Shown here: positions 23,163 to 31,113 of the stretch, piece by piece | Numbering within the stretch: the stretch's first letter is position 1 | How the letters are laid out: every line of letters begins with the position of its first letter | Source of the DNA: Rouxiella sp. S1S-2 | GTDB taxonomy: Bacteria > Pseudomonadota > Gammaproteobacteria > Enterobacterales > Enterobacteriaceae | DNA length: 64,000 nt | Assembly (NCBI RefSeq): GCF_009208105.1 | Contig: NZ_WFKL01000001.1 | Coordinates: 1,798,001 to 1,862,000 of the forward strand | Direction of reading: 5' to 3' | Position numbers and translations under genes: made by a program | Notes under the pieces: generated by a model | The model's input: only the letters and a program-made list of their open reading frames with translations | The model's database searches: none | What the model was told of the DNA's origin: nothing

Positions 23163-24585
23163 GTATTACAGTGTTATCACCCACGCGGGAAGACGTTTGG
23201 CGGCCGATGCCGTCGCCACAAGCGAGACGATAGTGTTGACGCACTTTGTAATCGGCGACGGAAAAGGTAAAGAGCAGGTTCCCAAACCTGAGGCGACGAA
23301 ATTGGTCAACGAAGTTTATCGCGGAGAAATTGCCAGCCTGTCGGTCTCGCCAGATCAGGATAACCAGATGATGGCGATGCTGGTTTTACCTACCGGCGTG
23401 GGAGGATTCACCGTCCGTGAGATTGGCTTATTAACCGACAGGGGCGAGCTATACGCTATTGCCAGCAGTGCCGCGCTTGAGAAACCGGTGTCCGGCGTGA
23501 GCATTAACCTGCAGTTTCGCCTGGCAGTCTCAGATTCCAAAAATATAACGCTGAAAGTGGCGACAGGAGACGGGCTGTTTTTACGGATAGACCAGAACGG
23601 TGCCGATGCGGCGGATAAAGACACGTTTTTGGCAAATATTGGCGGACTTCCAGTGATCCGGCAGGATTATTGGGGGGATTTGAATGAAATGGATCATCGG
23701 TGTCTTGGCATTTATCAGGTTACCCATGATGAATTCGCAACAACGGCCCTCAATTATCCCGAGGCGCTCGGCGGCTCTCTATCCGTGTTGCGGGGAGGAT
23801 TTGGGATGCAGCAGGAATATACGACGAGGAGAGGGACCAAATATGTGCGCGAGCTTAGCGGTGAATGGAAGGGTGAAAATGGGCCTTGGGGCGAGTGGGT
23901 GGCTTTCTATAACACCGCCAATAAGCCTAAAGCTGCCGATGTTATCGGCCTGCTGGGCAGTGAATATCCAATTGGCGCACCGATCCCGTGGCCCTCGGAC
24001 GTAGCGCCTGCCGGTATGGCGCTAATGGTGGGCCAACAATTTAATAAAACGGCCTACCCCCATCTTGCTATTGCCTATCCCTCCGGCGTTATCCCCGATA
24101 TGCGCAGCCAGGTCATTAAAGGTACGCCCGTAGGAGGACGCAAAGCGCTCTCCTTTGAGATGGACGCCATTAAGTCTCACGGACATAACGCCAGCGCCGA
24201 CAATACCGATTTGGGCCGTAAAACAACCAGTTGGTTTGATTATGGATCTAAGGTCTCAACCGGTTTTGACTATGGTTCGAAAACCACCGACGTGCAGGGT
24301 TGGCACGACCATCTGGGCGGAGTGGCTGCACCTGGCGGCAAATGGGGAGATTTTCGAACGGGAACGGACAACACGGGATGGTACGAGAAAAATAGAACCA
24401 GCTGGGAAGGAAGTCATGCGCACAGCGTTTTTATCGGCGGGCACGATCACTGGACCAATATCGGCGGGCACAACCACTACATCGATATGGGTGTACACAG
24501 CCACACCATCCGCATCTCCCCGAGCGGGCAAGCAGAAAACACCGTCAAAAACATCGCATTTAACTACATCGTGAGGCTCGCATAA
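23155..24585 (+). CDS. tail fibre protein, P2 gpH-like
   Basis: A 476-residue protein. The N-terminal baseplate-binding domain is conserved ([20 protein letters not shown], then [20 protein letters not shown]). The middle is short, and the C-terminal tip contains His-rich repeats ([33 protein letters not shown]) and near-tandem DYGSK units. Such H-x-H repeats usually coordinate metal in fibre tips. It recognises the host receptor, probably a surface polysaccharide. The fibre is shorter than P2 gpH, and the region between the domains is probably where host range varies. Confidence 0.92.
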   Translation: MSEYYSVITHAGRRLAADAVATSETIVLTHFVIGDGKGKEQVPKPEATKLVNEVYRGEIASLSVSPDQDNQMMAMLVLPTGVGGFTVREIGLLTDRGELYAIASSAALEKPVSGVSINLQFRLAVSDSKNITLKVATGDGLFLRIDQNGADAADKDTFLANIGGLPVIRQDYWGDLNEMDHRCLGIYQVTHDEFATTALNYPEALGGSLSVLRGGFGMQQEYTTRRGTKYVRELSGEWKGENGPWGEWVAFYNTANKPKAADVIGLLGSEYPIGAPIPWPSDVAPAGMALMVGQQFNKTAYPHLAIAYPSGVIPDMRSQVIKGTPVGGRKALSFEMDAIKSHGHNASADNTDLGRKTTSWFDYGSKVSTGFDYGSKTTDVQGWHDHLGGVAAPGGKWGDFRTGTDNTGWYEKNRTSWEGSHAHSVFIGGHDHWTNIGGHNHYIDMGVHSHTIRISPSGQAENTVKNIAFNYIVRLA

Positions 24586-25124
24586 TGTTTCAAATGACAG
24601 ATAAACCCCAAACCATAAAAATCTATAACCTGCGTGCCGATACTCAAGAGTATATCGGGGCAGGGGATGCCCACATTCCGGCTCACACGGGATTACCGGC
24701 GCATTGCACTGAGCTAGCGCCGCCCATAGCAAAGAAAGGGACTGTGGCGATCTTTAAAAGCGGCAAATGGATTATCAGTGAGGATTATCGCGGTACTAAG
24801 GTATATAGCACCGAGACCGGGTTATCCGTATACATCGAGACACCGGGAGCTCTGCCGGGCAACACAACGACGGTGGCTCCTGCAACAACGTGGGACCGAT
24901 GGGACGGGAAGGGCTGGGTGTTTGACGAGGTGGCAGAGCAGGTACATCTAACGGCTGAGGCTGAAAAGCAACAGGCAGAACAGATGCGAGCAGCCGAGGT
25001 AGAGATTACTCTGCTGCAAAGGGCTGAAAAGCACGGGATGGCGACAGAGGCAGATCTGGAAAGATTGGAGGCGTTGGAGAGGTGGACGGTGGAATTGGGG
25101 CGGATGTCGCTCATCCCTGGGTAG
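24585..25124 (+). CDS. tail fibre assembly chaperone
   Basis: A 179-residue protein of the tail fibre assembly (Tfa/gpG-like) group: TIKIYNLRADTQEYIGAGDA, PAHTGLPAHCTELAPPIAKK, IFKSGKWIISEDYRGTKVYS, and TTWDRWDGKGWVFDE followed by a helical tail. It helps the fibre tip trimerise and may stay attached to it. It overlaps the fibre stop by 1 nt and is the last gene of the prophage on this side. Confidence 0.92.
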   Translation: MFQMTDKPQTIKIYNLRADTQEYIGAGDAHIPAHTGLPAHCTELAPPIAKKGTVAIFKSGKWIISEDYRGTKVYSTETGLSVYIETPGALPGNTTTVAPATTWDRWDGKGWVFDEVAEQVHLTAEAEKQQAEQMRAAEVEITLLQRAEKHGMATEADLERLEALERWTVELGRMSLIPG

Positions 25125-25130
25125 CAGGCG

Positions 25131-25158
25131 AAAAAAAACCTCTGGGTTAGCAGAGGTT
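25131..25158. terminator. hairpin at the end of the phage late operon
   Basis: CCTCTG-GGTTAG-CAGAGG is preceded by eight A and followed by TTCATTCC. The A-run makes it a good terminator for minus-strand transcription. It would be weaker for the plus strand. Confidence 0.55.
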
Positions 25159-25287
25159 CATTCCTTCAAAGGAGCCGCGTATCTTTTACGTATCCTTTTC
25201 TGTCTCGATGGTGTCAGTGTGTAGTCCTTACCGCGCTCATAACTTACTGGTTTGTCTGAGTTTGTCCGGTCACTGTCCTATCTAATT

Positions 25288-25315
25288 TGGTGGAGCTGGG
25301 GGGATTTGAACCCCC
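25288..25315 (-). other. attachment-site remnant: 3' end of tmRNA (ssrA)
   Basis: On the minus strand, GGGGG-TTCAAAT-CCCCC forms a T-arm. It is followed by CAGCTCC (the 3' acceptor strand that pairs with GGGGCTG of tmRNA) and ACCA. Nothing upstream resembles the rest of tmRNA, so only the last 28 nt are present. Phages and islands that integrate in ssrA leave such a copy at the far end. It sits about 160 bp after the last phage gene and probably marks a prophage end. Confidence 0.65.
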
Positions 25316-25581
25316 GGACGGTTTAAGTGCGTAATTTCATCTGACATAGACTCCATTCGCATCTTAATTGACTGTCTGTTCGCAAACAATTTGACCACCT
25401 CCAGCAGAAAATTAGCGGTAAACCGGACTTCTCGCCACATGCATTGCTGACTGCTAAGTGCCAAGTATAGTCATTCGAACCCTGAGAGTTACACTTTTAA
25501 GTGATTCAGGTCAGCTGGTTTCCTTTTAAACCAAACTAATAGATTATGGATTCTCACCTTTGTTCTGAAAAGGATTAAAAC

Positions 25582-26619
25582 ATGAGTGTTCGATTTCCAC
25601 CCAAACTCATACCAGGAGATTTGATTGCGATAACAGCCCCATCCTCTGGTGTTCCTCAACACCTGCACCCCAGGCTGGAACTTGCGATAGGTAACCTTAA
25701 GAAAAAAGGTTTCAGAGTTCTCGAAGGAAGGTGCTTGCGTTCGCAGCACAAAAATAAAAGCTCTTGTAAAACCTCTCGCGCAGAAGAGTTAATGTCTTAT
25801 TTAACTGACCCGGAAATAAAAGCTGTTATGCCACCATGGGGAGGTGATCTTGCGATGGAGTTGCTTGAGTTGATTGATTTTAATCTGTTAGCTCAGTCTG
25901 AACCAAAATGGTTTGTGGGTTATTCAGATCTTAGTACGCTTCATTTTCCACTAACTACGCTTTCTGGTTGGGCCACTTTGCATGGACCCAATTTAATGGA
26001 TCTTGGTGCTCAAGAGTTAGACTCTACCACACAGGCTGTATGGGATATTTTGGGGTCTACCCGGGGAAGTGTAGTTAAACAGAACTCTTCAGAAGCATTT
26101 CAAACTGATGAAAATCAGTGGGGAACAGCGACAAATGAAGGTTTCAATCTGACTCAGAAAACGCAGTGGAAACACCTGGATGGAGTTACATCTTCAGCTA
26201 AGTTTAGTGGGTGCCTAATTGGTGGCTGCCTCGAAATAATATCCAGATTAGCAGGCACGCCGTTCGGAAATTTGCCTTTGTTTAAGGCACAAAATAGCGG
26301 ACAAGGAGTTATTCTCTATTTTGAAAATGTAGAAATGGCTCCCTGTGAATTAACGCGCGCATTATTCAGCTTACGCTTACAGGGTTGGTTGAATAATTTA
26401 AGCGGTATTCTTATAGGCAGAAGTGCGGCACCCGATGTAAACGATCCGACCAAACATAACTATATGGACGCCCTCAGGGCCGCTTTAGAAGATATTGCTG
26501 TGCCCGTGCTTTATGATGTGGATATTGGTCACATGCCGCCTCAACTTTCGCTGGTGAATGGGGCAAGTGCAACTGTTTTATTCACTGAAAATGGATGTTC
26601 AATAACTCAACAACTATAG
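25582..26619 (+). CDS. S66 family peptidase, LD-carboxypeptidase / MccF-like
   Basis: A 345-residue S66 peptidase. The N-terminal LIPGDLIAITAPSSGVP strand, the nucleophile motif WFVGYSDLSTLH (catalytic Ser), the ILYFENVEMAPCEL segment (Glu) and DIGHMPPQ (His) give the Ser-Glu-His triad. S66 enzymes are either peptidoglycan LD-carboxypeptidases or MccF-type enzymes that cleave microcin C-like nucleotide peptides and protect the cell. No microcin synthesis genes are nearby, so it would be a stand-alone immunity or recycling enzyme. It lies between the tmRNA and icd remnants. Confidence 0.88.
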   Translation: MSVRFPPKLIPGDLIAITAPSSGVPQHLHPRLELAIGNLKKKGFRVLEGRCLRSQHKNKSSCKTSRAEELMSYLTDPEIKAVMPPWGGDLAMELLELIDFNLLAQSEPKWFVGYSDLSTLHFPLTTLSGWATLHGPNLMDLGAQELDSTTQAVWDILGSTRGSVVKQNSSEAFQTDENQWGTATNEGFNLTQKTQWKHLDGVTSSAKFSGCLIGGCLEIISRLAGTPFGNLPLFKAQNSGQGVILYFENVEMAPCELTRALFSLRLQGWLNNLSGILIGRSAAPDVNDPTKHNYMDALRAALEDIAVPVLYDVDIGHMPPQLSLVNGASATVLFTENGCSITQQL

Positions 26620-26962
26620 GAAAAATAATTTCAAATGTAAAAGCGGGCGAGGCTGTATTTTGCATAAACGTCCGCTCCTCGCTCACAGCAGACTTTCAGC
26701 GTCACGTGTTTGTCTGCTGTGTGCCAAAAGCGGAAGTTCGCATTTGTCACAACTATCAGGATGTAGGGCTATTATGGGCATGTGTTAATCAATCGGGAGC
26801 AGGTCAGACCTCCAACAAAATTAACTTGTACGCCGGTACCAGAAGCGGAACGTTTATAAAACTTGTCAAAAGTGTTATAACTTCAACATTACTACTGCTT
26901 TAATATATTTAGCTAGCATTTAATTTAAACTTATGTAATCACTTTTATTGACGGAAAAGAAA
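26620..26962. other. gene-free stretch with an inverted repeat
   Basis: No convincing gene is present. A 102-codon open frame spans it but lacks protein-like composition. It contains CACAGCAGAC (26684-26693) and GTCTGCTGTG (26712-26721), a perfect 10-bp inverted repeat, and one copy of a 16-bp repeat (26670-26685) found again at 27869-27884. Confidence 0.6.
26670..26685 (+). repeat. 16-bp direct repeat, left copy
   Basis: GTCCGCTCCTCGCTCA is present here and, unchanged and in the same orientation, at 27869-27884. Together they bracket the AT-rich gene at 26963-27856. Confidence 0.75.
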
Positions 26963-27856
26963 ATGGAGCATAGTACATTTCATAAGAGCCTAAATTTTAA
27001 CAAGCTGATTATCCTCGATTGCCTGCCTGAAAATGATTACCAGACAGCAAGGCACCTTCATGAAAACCTAAGCGACAAAGGATTTGGAAGTGGTATTTCC
27101 TTGCTTAAAATTGAAAATGAAAAAAAATTTCGAGATATATTGCAAGATATAAAGGAGATGTTCAGTCCTGAGTTAAACATTGGTTTCCAACCAATTATTC
27201 ACATTGAAGCTCATGGTAATTCACTGTCAATGGAACTGCCAGATAAAAGTATCATTCCATGGAGTGATCTTGCTGATAACCTCAGAATTATTAATAAATT
27301 TATGTGCAATCAACTTATCACATTTATTGGAACCTGTCATGGTTACCACTTTATTTATAATAATCACACAATTAAAGAATTCGCACCTGTTTATTTTTGC
27401 ATTGCACCCCTAGAACAAATTCCCGCTATTGATATTGAAAATTCAGCACTTACTTTCTATAAAAACTTATTTGCAACAGGAAATTTAACACTTTCCGCTA
27501 AACTTTTGGATTCAAAAAAACTTTACACTTACAATTCTGATTATATGCTTCATCGAGCTTTTCATGAAACAATGCAAAAAAATCATAGAGGGATAGCCTT
27601 AAAGACAAGAAGAGAAACCTTAATCACTGAGGCAATTATGAGTTTGGGTGAAGCTTGGATTAAAATGAGTCCAAAAGATAAACATGATTATCTCAATAGA
27701 GCAAGAAAATTACTGGATGTTTCTTTGAAAAGTAAGGAATCGCTCAGAGCAGAGTTTGAAAAATTATCAATCGGTTACATGGGTTATGTAAATGGAGATG
27801 TTTTCGAAGAAATTTGGAAACATATGAATCATAACAAACAAGGGAAAATATATTGA
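26963..27856 (+). CDS. uncharacterised AT-rich protein with a caspase/CHAT-like His-Cys pattern
   Basis: The 297-residue protein starts at the ATG at 26963 (a TTG at 26948 is possible). A strand ending in IIHIEAHGNSLSMELPDK (His84-Gly85), a helix, then LITFIGTCHGYHF (Cys125) matches the spacing and setting of the His/Cys dyad in clan CD peptidases (caspases, CHAT). The N-terminal LIILDCLPENDYQTARHLHE fits the first strand of that fold. The C-terminal 120 residues are helical and basic. Bacterial relatives often act in cell suicide or defence. The assignment rests on pattern alone. The gene is very AT-rich, flanked by 16-bp direct repeats, and probably horizontally acquired. Confidence 0.6.
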   Translation: MEHSTFHKSLNFNKLIILDCLPENDYQTARHLHENLSDKGFGSGISLLKIENEKKFRDILQDIKEMFSPELNIGFQPIIHIEAHGNSLSMELPDKSIIPWSDLADNLRIINKFMCNQLITFIGTCHGYHFIYNNHTIKEFAPVYFCIAPLEQIPAIDIENSALTFYKNLFATGNLTLSAKLLDSKKLYTYNSDYMLHRAFHETMQKNHRGIALKTRRETLITEAIMSLGEAWIKMSPKDKHDYLNRARKLLDVSLKSKESLRAEFEKLSIGYMGYVNGDVFEEIWKHMNHNKQGKIY

Positions 27857-27868
27857 GACCGTCATTAT

Positions 27869-27884
27869 GTCCGCTCCTCGCTCA
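27869..27884 (+). repeat. 16-bp direct repeat, right copy
   Basis: Identical to 26670-26685. It begins 12 nt after the AT-rich gene. The bases flanking both copies are partly similar (CTCA-C/A-AGC), as in a decayed target duplication or a dispersed intergenic element. Confidence 0.75.
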
Positions 27885-28141
27885 AAGCTGCCGGTCAACT
27901 TGCCCTCAGATGTTTAAAATTTTGTTGTAAACGAAAAAATAATTTGCGAACAGGCCGTCAAGCAAAATGCGAATACCAATATAAGAAAATAAGCGGGGGC
28001 GGTGCACCAAAAGCCTTCTGCAAAACTAAATTTATTCCTTGTTAATTCAGTTGGTTACAAACTGCTTTTAAAGCACTTACTTCGATGCCGTTACCGGTGA
28101 TTTTATCATTTAATTCAATTAATTAACGTCATTACTGCCGC

Positions 28142-28309
28142 CTGCTGCTGCGTCATATGGAATGGTTCGAAGCGGCCGACCTGATTGTGAAGGGAATGGA
28201 AGCGGCGATTGCCAAGAAAACCGTGACCTACGATTTCGAACGTCTGATGGACGGCGCTAAGCTGTTGAAATGTTCAGAGTTTGGCGATGCGATGATCGCG
28301 AATATGTAA
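28142..28309 (+). pseudogene. icd: displaced 3' end of isocitrate dehydrogenase gene (icd), attachment-site remnant
   Basis: The frame reads [20 protein letters not shown], then [20 protein letters not shown] and [15 protein letters not shown], the last 55 codons of enterobacterial icd. Upstream of 28142 there is no icd coding sequence and an in-frame TAA occurs at 28124. E. coli e14 and phage 21 integrate at exactly this part of icd, leaving about 165 bp of the native gene end on the far side. The intact gene, carrying an element-supplied end, should therefore lie left of the window. Confidence 0.92.
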
Positions 28310-28333
28310 TGTCGGGAAACCGAGATGCATGAG

Positions 28334-28362
28334 ACGGGAGCCGAAAGGGTCCCGTTTTTTTT
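28334..28362 (+). terminator. native icd terminator
   Basis: ACGGGA-GCC-GAAA-GGG-TCCCGT is followed by eight T, 25 nt after the icd stop. It supports that this side is the original chromosomal flank. Confidence 0.85.
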
Positions 28363-28477
28363 AGGACAATATGAGCTTTCTGCAAAACTCCTGCAAAACC
28401 CTTCTGCAAAAAAACGACCCGTTTTCATTATGGCTTCGGTCCAAAAACTCCGATCGTGCGCACCTCTCAAGTTTTTT

Positions 28478-28675
28478 CTAACTCTTTTCACTTTTCCAAA
28501 TTATCGCTTGGGCAGCAATCACGGTTTTTTTATCAGAGTCGTAGGTCACTGCTGGATTTCCATAAAGCTCATATCCAAGATCGAGTGCAGCAGAAACACG
28601 ATGGCAGAAGGATGCGTCATCCGGACCAGTCAAAATCCTGTATCTTGGCAGTCCTTCGGGGGGATTATTCGTCAT
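28478..28675 (-). CDS. DUF1737 family protein
   Basis: A 65-residue protein matching DUF1737: PPEGLPRYRILTGPDDASFC, then HRVSAALDLGYELYGNPAVT and a VIAAQAIIW strand. The fold is small and its function is unknown. The start at 28675 has GGAG upstream and overlaps the truncated end of a second gene. The same gene pair exists in decayed form in the prophage tail block (15.47-15.85 kb), with opposite damage: there the DUF1737 gene is broken, here its partner is. Confidence 0.8.
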   Translation of the reverse strand: MTNNPPEGLPRYRILTGPDDASFCHRVSAALDLGYELYGNPAVTYDSDKKTVIAAQAIIWKSEKS

Positions 28676-28743
28676 GGCGGGTCTCCTTAAGATTGATGTG
28701 CTTAATAGACGCTAAGAGATAAGACGAGTAGAAAGTAACGTCG
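28614..28743 (-). repeat. about 130-bp segment also present at 15474-15602
   Basis: Same orientation and near-continuous similarity with the prophage copy. The similarity ends at 28743 at GTAACGTC, next to GCGACGCGCCC, which begins a small hairpin-like GC-rich stretch. Confidence 0.85.
28665..28743 (-). pseudogene. 3' remnant of the DUF1737-partner gene
   Basis: The minus strand reads DVTFYSSYLLASIKHINLKE, then TRHDE and stop, homologous to the last 25 codons of the gene at 15524-15847. The rest of the gene is missing beyond 28743. Confidence 0.7.
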
Positions 28744-28842
28744 CGACGCGCCCTTTTTGGGCTTAAAGAGTGTTGCTGTGAGCCTATACAGGTTGCCTGA
28801 ACTTTTCCAAGAGTGAAATCGATAATGAATGGAATTTAAAAT

Positions 28843-29256
28843 TCAGAGAACGTCGATCAGCTCAAACTCTTCTACAACCAGTTCCATATCGTAGGTATAA
28901 GTCCCCGCTCTTTCGAAAAACTCTTGGTGGCCGGTACTCCAATACTGAAGACTGAGATCTCCTTCGCCTTCTTTTTTAGCGATGTCTTCAGTGACATCGC
29001 AGAAACGAATCAGCCTCATGGCGATCGTTCTGATGACACAGACCGGCTTTTGTTCGCCGTTTAAAATAATGTTGTAACAGCCAATTGTGGGCGGTGTTTC
29101 TTCTGATTTTAAAGCAGTCAGTGAGCTACATCCTGCCGTTTTTATTCCTTTAATAACTAGATTTGATAATTCATTAGCCATTTCTGGGGTATCTCCAAAC
29201 TGCCATACAAGGGCATCAGGGTATTTTTGCTTGAGTATCGCCATTGTGTTTATCAT
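28843..29256 (-). CDS. ASCH domain protein
   Basis: A 137-residue protein of the ASCH superfamily, a PUA-like RNA-binding fold. Signatures: KYPDALVWQFGDTPEMANEL, IKGIKTAGCSSLTALKSEET, then PVCVIRTIAMRLIRFCDVTE and a terminal FERAGTY with a VVEEFELID strand. Some family members act as RNases or as amidohydrolases on modified cytidines. The exact reaction here is not known. It is a free-standing gene on the minus strand. Confidence 0.88.
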   Translation of the reverse strand: MINTMAILKQKYPDALVWQFGDTPEMANELSNLVIKGIKTAGCSSLTALKSEETPPTIGCYNIILNGEQKPVCVIRTIAMRLIRFCDVTEDIAKKEGEGDLSLQYWSTGHQEFFERAGTYTYDMELVVEEFELIDVL

Positions 29257-29524
29257 AAATTCCCATTAAATCAATCCATTAATTGAATAAATTATCATAC
29301 TAAAATGTGGCAATCCGAACAGATATTATGTTGGTTAGATGAGATGGCGATCAAAATTTTATGAAAGGTAGGGATCATGAGAGCAGGAATAAAGGAAAAA
29401 ATTATTAGGATCTGCGAGGCTAAAATTGCGGCAAATTCGAAAAGGCGACAAAGATAAAATCACTCATATTGTCGGCGTAAATTTGCATGCTTTAGGCCAT
29501 CGGTAATATCATTTTAAGCGGTGT

Positions 29525-30124
29525 TTACTCATTTATGAAGGTAAAAGAAGAGAAGGTTCCTCTCGTTTTTTGAATCATTTGATTTTTGGGGATCTCGTAA
29601 ACAGCAAATTCCCCGGATATTCTCTTCATGCCGGGTAACATGTTTCTTTTCATGTGCTGACTCTCTGATATGTCAATCTCACCATTTGGCATTATCGTTA
29701 TCTGTCCTTTTGCGCCCCGGTAATGCACGAAATTACTTCTTACCAGATAGCGATGGCCATCGGCGCCTGTCATCGGGACCTCAATAGCCGTACAGGTTAC
29801 TATTATATTTGTCTTTTCTGGATTTTTCATACCAATTAAGTGATTAATTAGTGCTGCTTCAAAAGGCGTGTCTTTTGCTTTAATAAGGTGAGTTTCTCCT
29901 GCAGCATATTTCTTATCAAGTCCAATAGAGTCCATGTAACAGAAACTATACTCACTGGATGTTTCTAATATATCTTTATATTTTGCGTAAATCGTGAACG
30001 GTTGCTTTATTACATTCATTACTTTATTAATTTTTTTAGTGAAATGGGAGGCTTCTCGGTTTTCGTTTTTAGTCCCTATGTGCTGAGTTAATACGTTATG
30101 TGCTGTTATGGCATCTGGATACAT
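29525..30124 (-). CDS. uncharacterised protein
   Basis: The 199-residue protein starts at the ATG at 30124, which has GGAAGAGG upstream. A longer frame from 30163 would begin inside a terminator hairpin and is rejected. No family is recognised. The protein appears soluble, with an alpha-helical first third (TAHNVLTQHIG, FTKKINKVMNVI) and a beta-rich remainder (NIIVTCTAIEVPMTGADGHR, GQITIMPNGEIDIS). No signal peptide. It is isolated from operons and closed by the hairpin at its 5' side belonging to upstream transcription. Confidence 0.55.
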   Translation of the reverse strand: MYPDAITAHNVLTQHIGTKNENREASHFTKKINKVMNVIKQPFTIYAKYKDILETSSEYSFCYMDSIGLDKKYAAGETHLIKAKDTPFEAALINHLIGMKNPEKTNIIVTCTAIEVPMTGADGHRYLVRSNFVHYRGAKGQITIMPNGEIDISESQHMKRNMLPGMKRISGEFAVYEIPKNQMIQKTRGTFSSFTFINE

Positions 30125-30154
30125 TTGACCTCTTCCTTGCCGGGTTAAAAAGTA

Positions 30155-30180
30155 AAAAACCAACCTTAGAAGGTTGGTTT
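30155..30180. terminator. bidirectional terminator hairpin
   Basis: AAACCAACCTT-AG-AAGGTTGGTTT is a long perfect inverted repeat with A and T runs on both sides, suited to stopping transcription from either direction. Confidence 0.7.
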
Positions 30181-30242
30181 GAGTAAAAGCATCACAGTAG
30201 AATTTTAAGGGCCAGCGGCTGAGTGGTGGCCCGATATTGTGA

Positions 30243-30461
30243 TTATTTCTGCGCTTCTGCTGCTTTCTCTTTTTTAGCTTTAGCCGCCATGTGATGGCCG
30301 ACTACGCAACCGCCAACAGCACCTAACACAGCGTGGTGGTGGGCAACGTGACCGGCCACAGCACCCACGGCTGCGCCTTTCAAGCAACCTTCTGCACGAG
30401 CCATAGAAGTGGCAGACATTAAAACCGCAAATACAGCAAAGCTACAGGCAATCTTACGCAT
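30243..30461 (-). CDS. small exported glycine-zipper protein
   Basis: The protein has 72 residues. A signal peptide (residues 1-23, MRKIACSFAVFAVLMSATSM then ARA) is followed by a Gly/Ala/His zipper (LKGAAVGAVAGHVAHHHAVL, GAVGGCVVGHH) and a charged KAKKEKAAEAQK tail. Glycine-zipper peptides of this type associate with membranes in the envelope. The role is unknown. The His cluster could bind metal. The gene is monocistronic, with AGGAA upstream. Confidence 0.7.
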   Translation of the reverse strand: MRKIACSFAVFAVLMSATSMARAEGCLKGAAVGAVAGHVAHHHAVLGAVGGCVVGHHMAAKAKKEKAAEAQK

Positions 30462-30774
30462 ATTTATATCCCCAAAGGAAGAATGAACTCAGTGTAAAAC
30501 ATGTCATAAGTCCTGGTAGGCTGTCATCGCCGCTTCTGTAAGCAAGTGATGCTTTTGTTACGAGCAAATTGGCGGTGCATTGGCGTCAGGCTGACAGTGG
30601 CAAAGTATGCAGCCTGACGCCGTTTACAATTAAGGGATTTTTCGGCGTAGTTTTATGGCAGTTTAAGATTGGTTTAATCAATATTTTGTTTTAAAGTGGT
30701 TTAAACTGTATAAATAACACTCAGTATGAGTCCGTGTTTCAGTTTTACTCTGCGAAACGAATAAGGATGCCGCT
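30462..30774. other. gene-free stretch between the glycine-zipper gene and the IraP-like gene
   Basis: It contains divergent regulatory DNA. An imperfect inverted repeat, GGCGTCAGGCTG...CAGCCTGACGCC (about 30581-30640), and two PhoP-box-like sites (30660-30703) are visible. No further gene is seen. Confidence 0.5.
30660..30703 (+). promoter_or_regulatory. two PhoP-box-like direct repeats upstream of the IraP-like gene
   Basis: AGTTTA-N5-GGTTTA at 30660-30676 and TGTTTT-N5-GGTTTA at 30687-30703 fit the PhoP consensus (T)GTTTA-N5-(T)GTTTA. A TATAAAT run follows at 30710-30715. PhoP activates iraP in Salmonella, so the sites fit the gene that follows. The spacing to a -10 element is not ideal for the second box. 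Confidence 0.45.
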
Positions 30775-31062
30775 ATGTCCAATCAAGAGCAGTTAGAGGC
30801 GCTGATGGCGCGTATCGAAGCGCTGGAACAACGCGAGAAGCAACTTACCTATGCCTCAAATGCCTATCAGGCTATTTTGACGACTCTGCTAGGTAATCTT
30901 GATAAAAACACCCGAGACAAAGTGATCCATATGGTCGATCAGGCCCATGATATTGCCTATGCCCGTGCCAACCTTGAGCAAAAGAGTAATATTCTCGGTG
31001 CAGATGATATCACGCAGCGTATTTTTCTGTTTGCTCAGGGGCGCGCTGCCCAGTCAAGATAA
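30775..31062 (+). CDS. IraP-like small protein (RssB anti-adaptor candidate)
   Basis: A 95-residue protein. An N-terminal coiled coil (EQLEALMARIEALEQREKQL) is followed by AILTTLLGNLDKNTRDKVIH and MVDQAHD. This parallels the EALEIIVTAMLRNMAQND and RLIDQVEGAL order in E. coli IraP, which blocks RssB-mediated degradation of sigma-S. The C-terminus differs. The gene has an AAGGA site and is preceded by PhoP-box-like repeats, consistent with PhoP-controlled iraP in Salmonella. The similarity is modest, and another small coiled-coil family is possible. Confidence 0.45.
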   Translation: MSNQEQLEALMARIEALEQREKQLTYASNAYQAILTTLLGNLDKNTRDKVIHMVDQAHDIAYARANLEQKSNILGADDITQRIFLFAQGRAAQSR

Positions 31063-31113
31063 CAACGCTTTTTTTTGATAGCACTCAGAATACCTTCCAT
31101 CGGCGTTCTCCTG

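Noticed and set aside
23155..25124. Invertible tail-fibre segment or diversity-generating retroelement
   Set aside because: No inverted repeats flank the fibre end, and no recombinase, reverse transcriptase or template repeat is nearby.
25288..25315. Considered as a complete tRNA gene
   Set aside because: Only the T-arm and 3' acceptor strand are present. No D-arm, anticodon arm or 5' acceptor strand lies upstream on the minus strand.
26595..26903. 102-codon open frame overlapping the end of the S66 gene
   Set aside because: It crosses an intergenic inverted repeat and one copy of the 16-bp repeat, has no ribosome-binding site and no protein-like pattern.
29377..29457. 26-codon frame with a GGTAGGG-like site
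   Set aside because: Short, basic and AT-driven. No terminator or conservation evidence is visible, so it is not reported as a gene.
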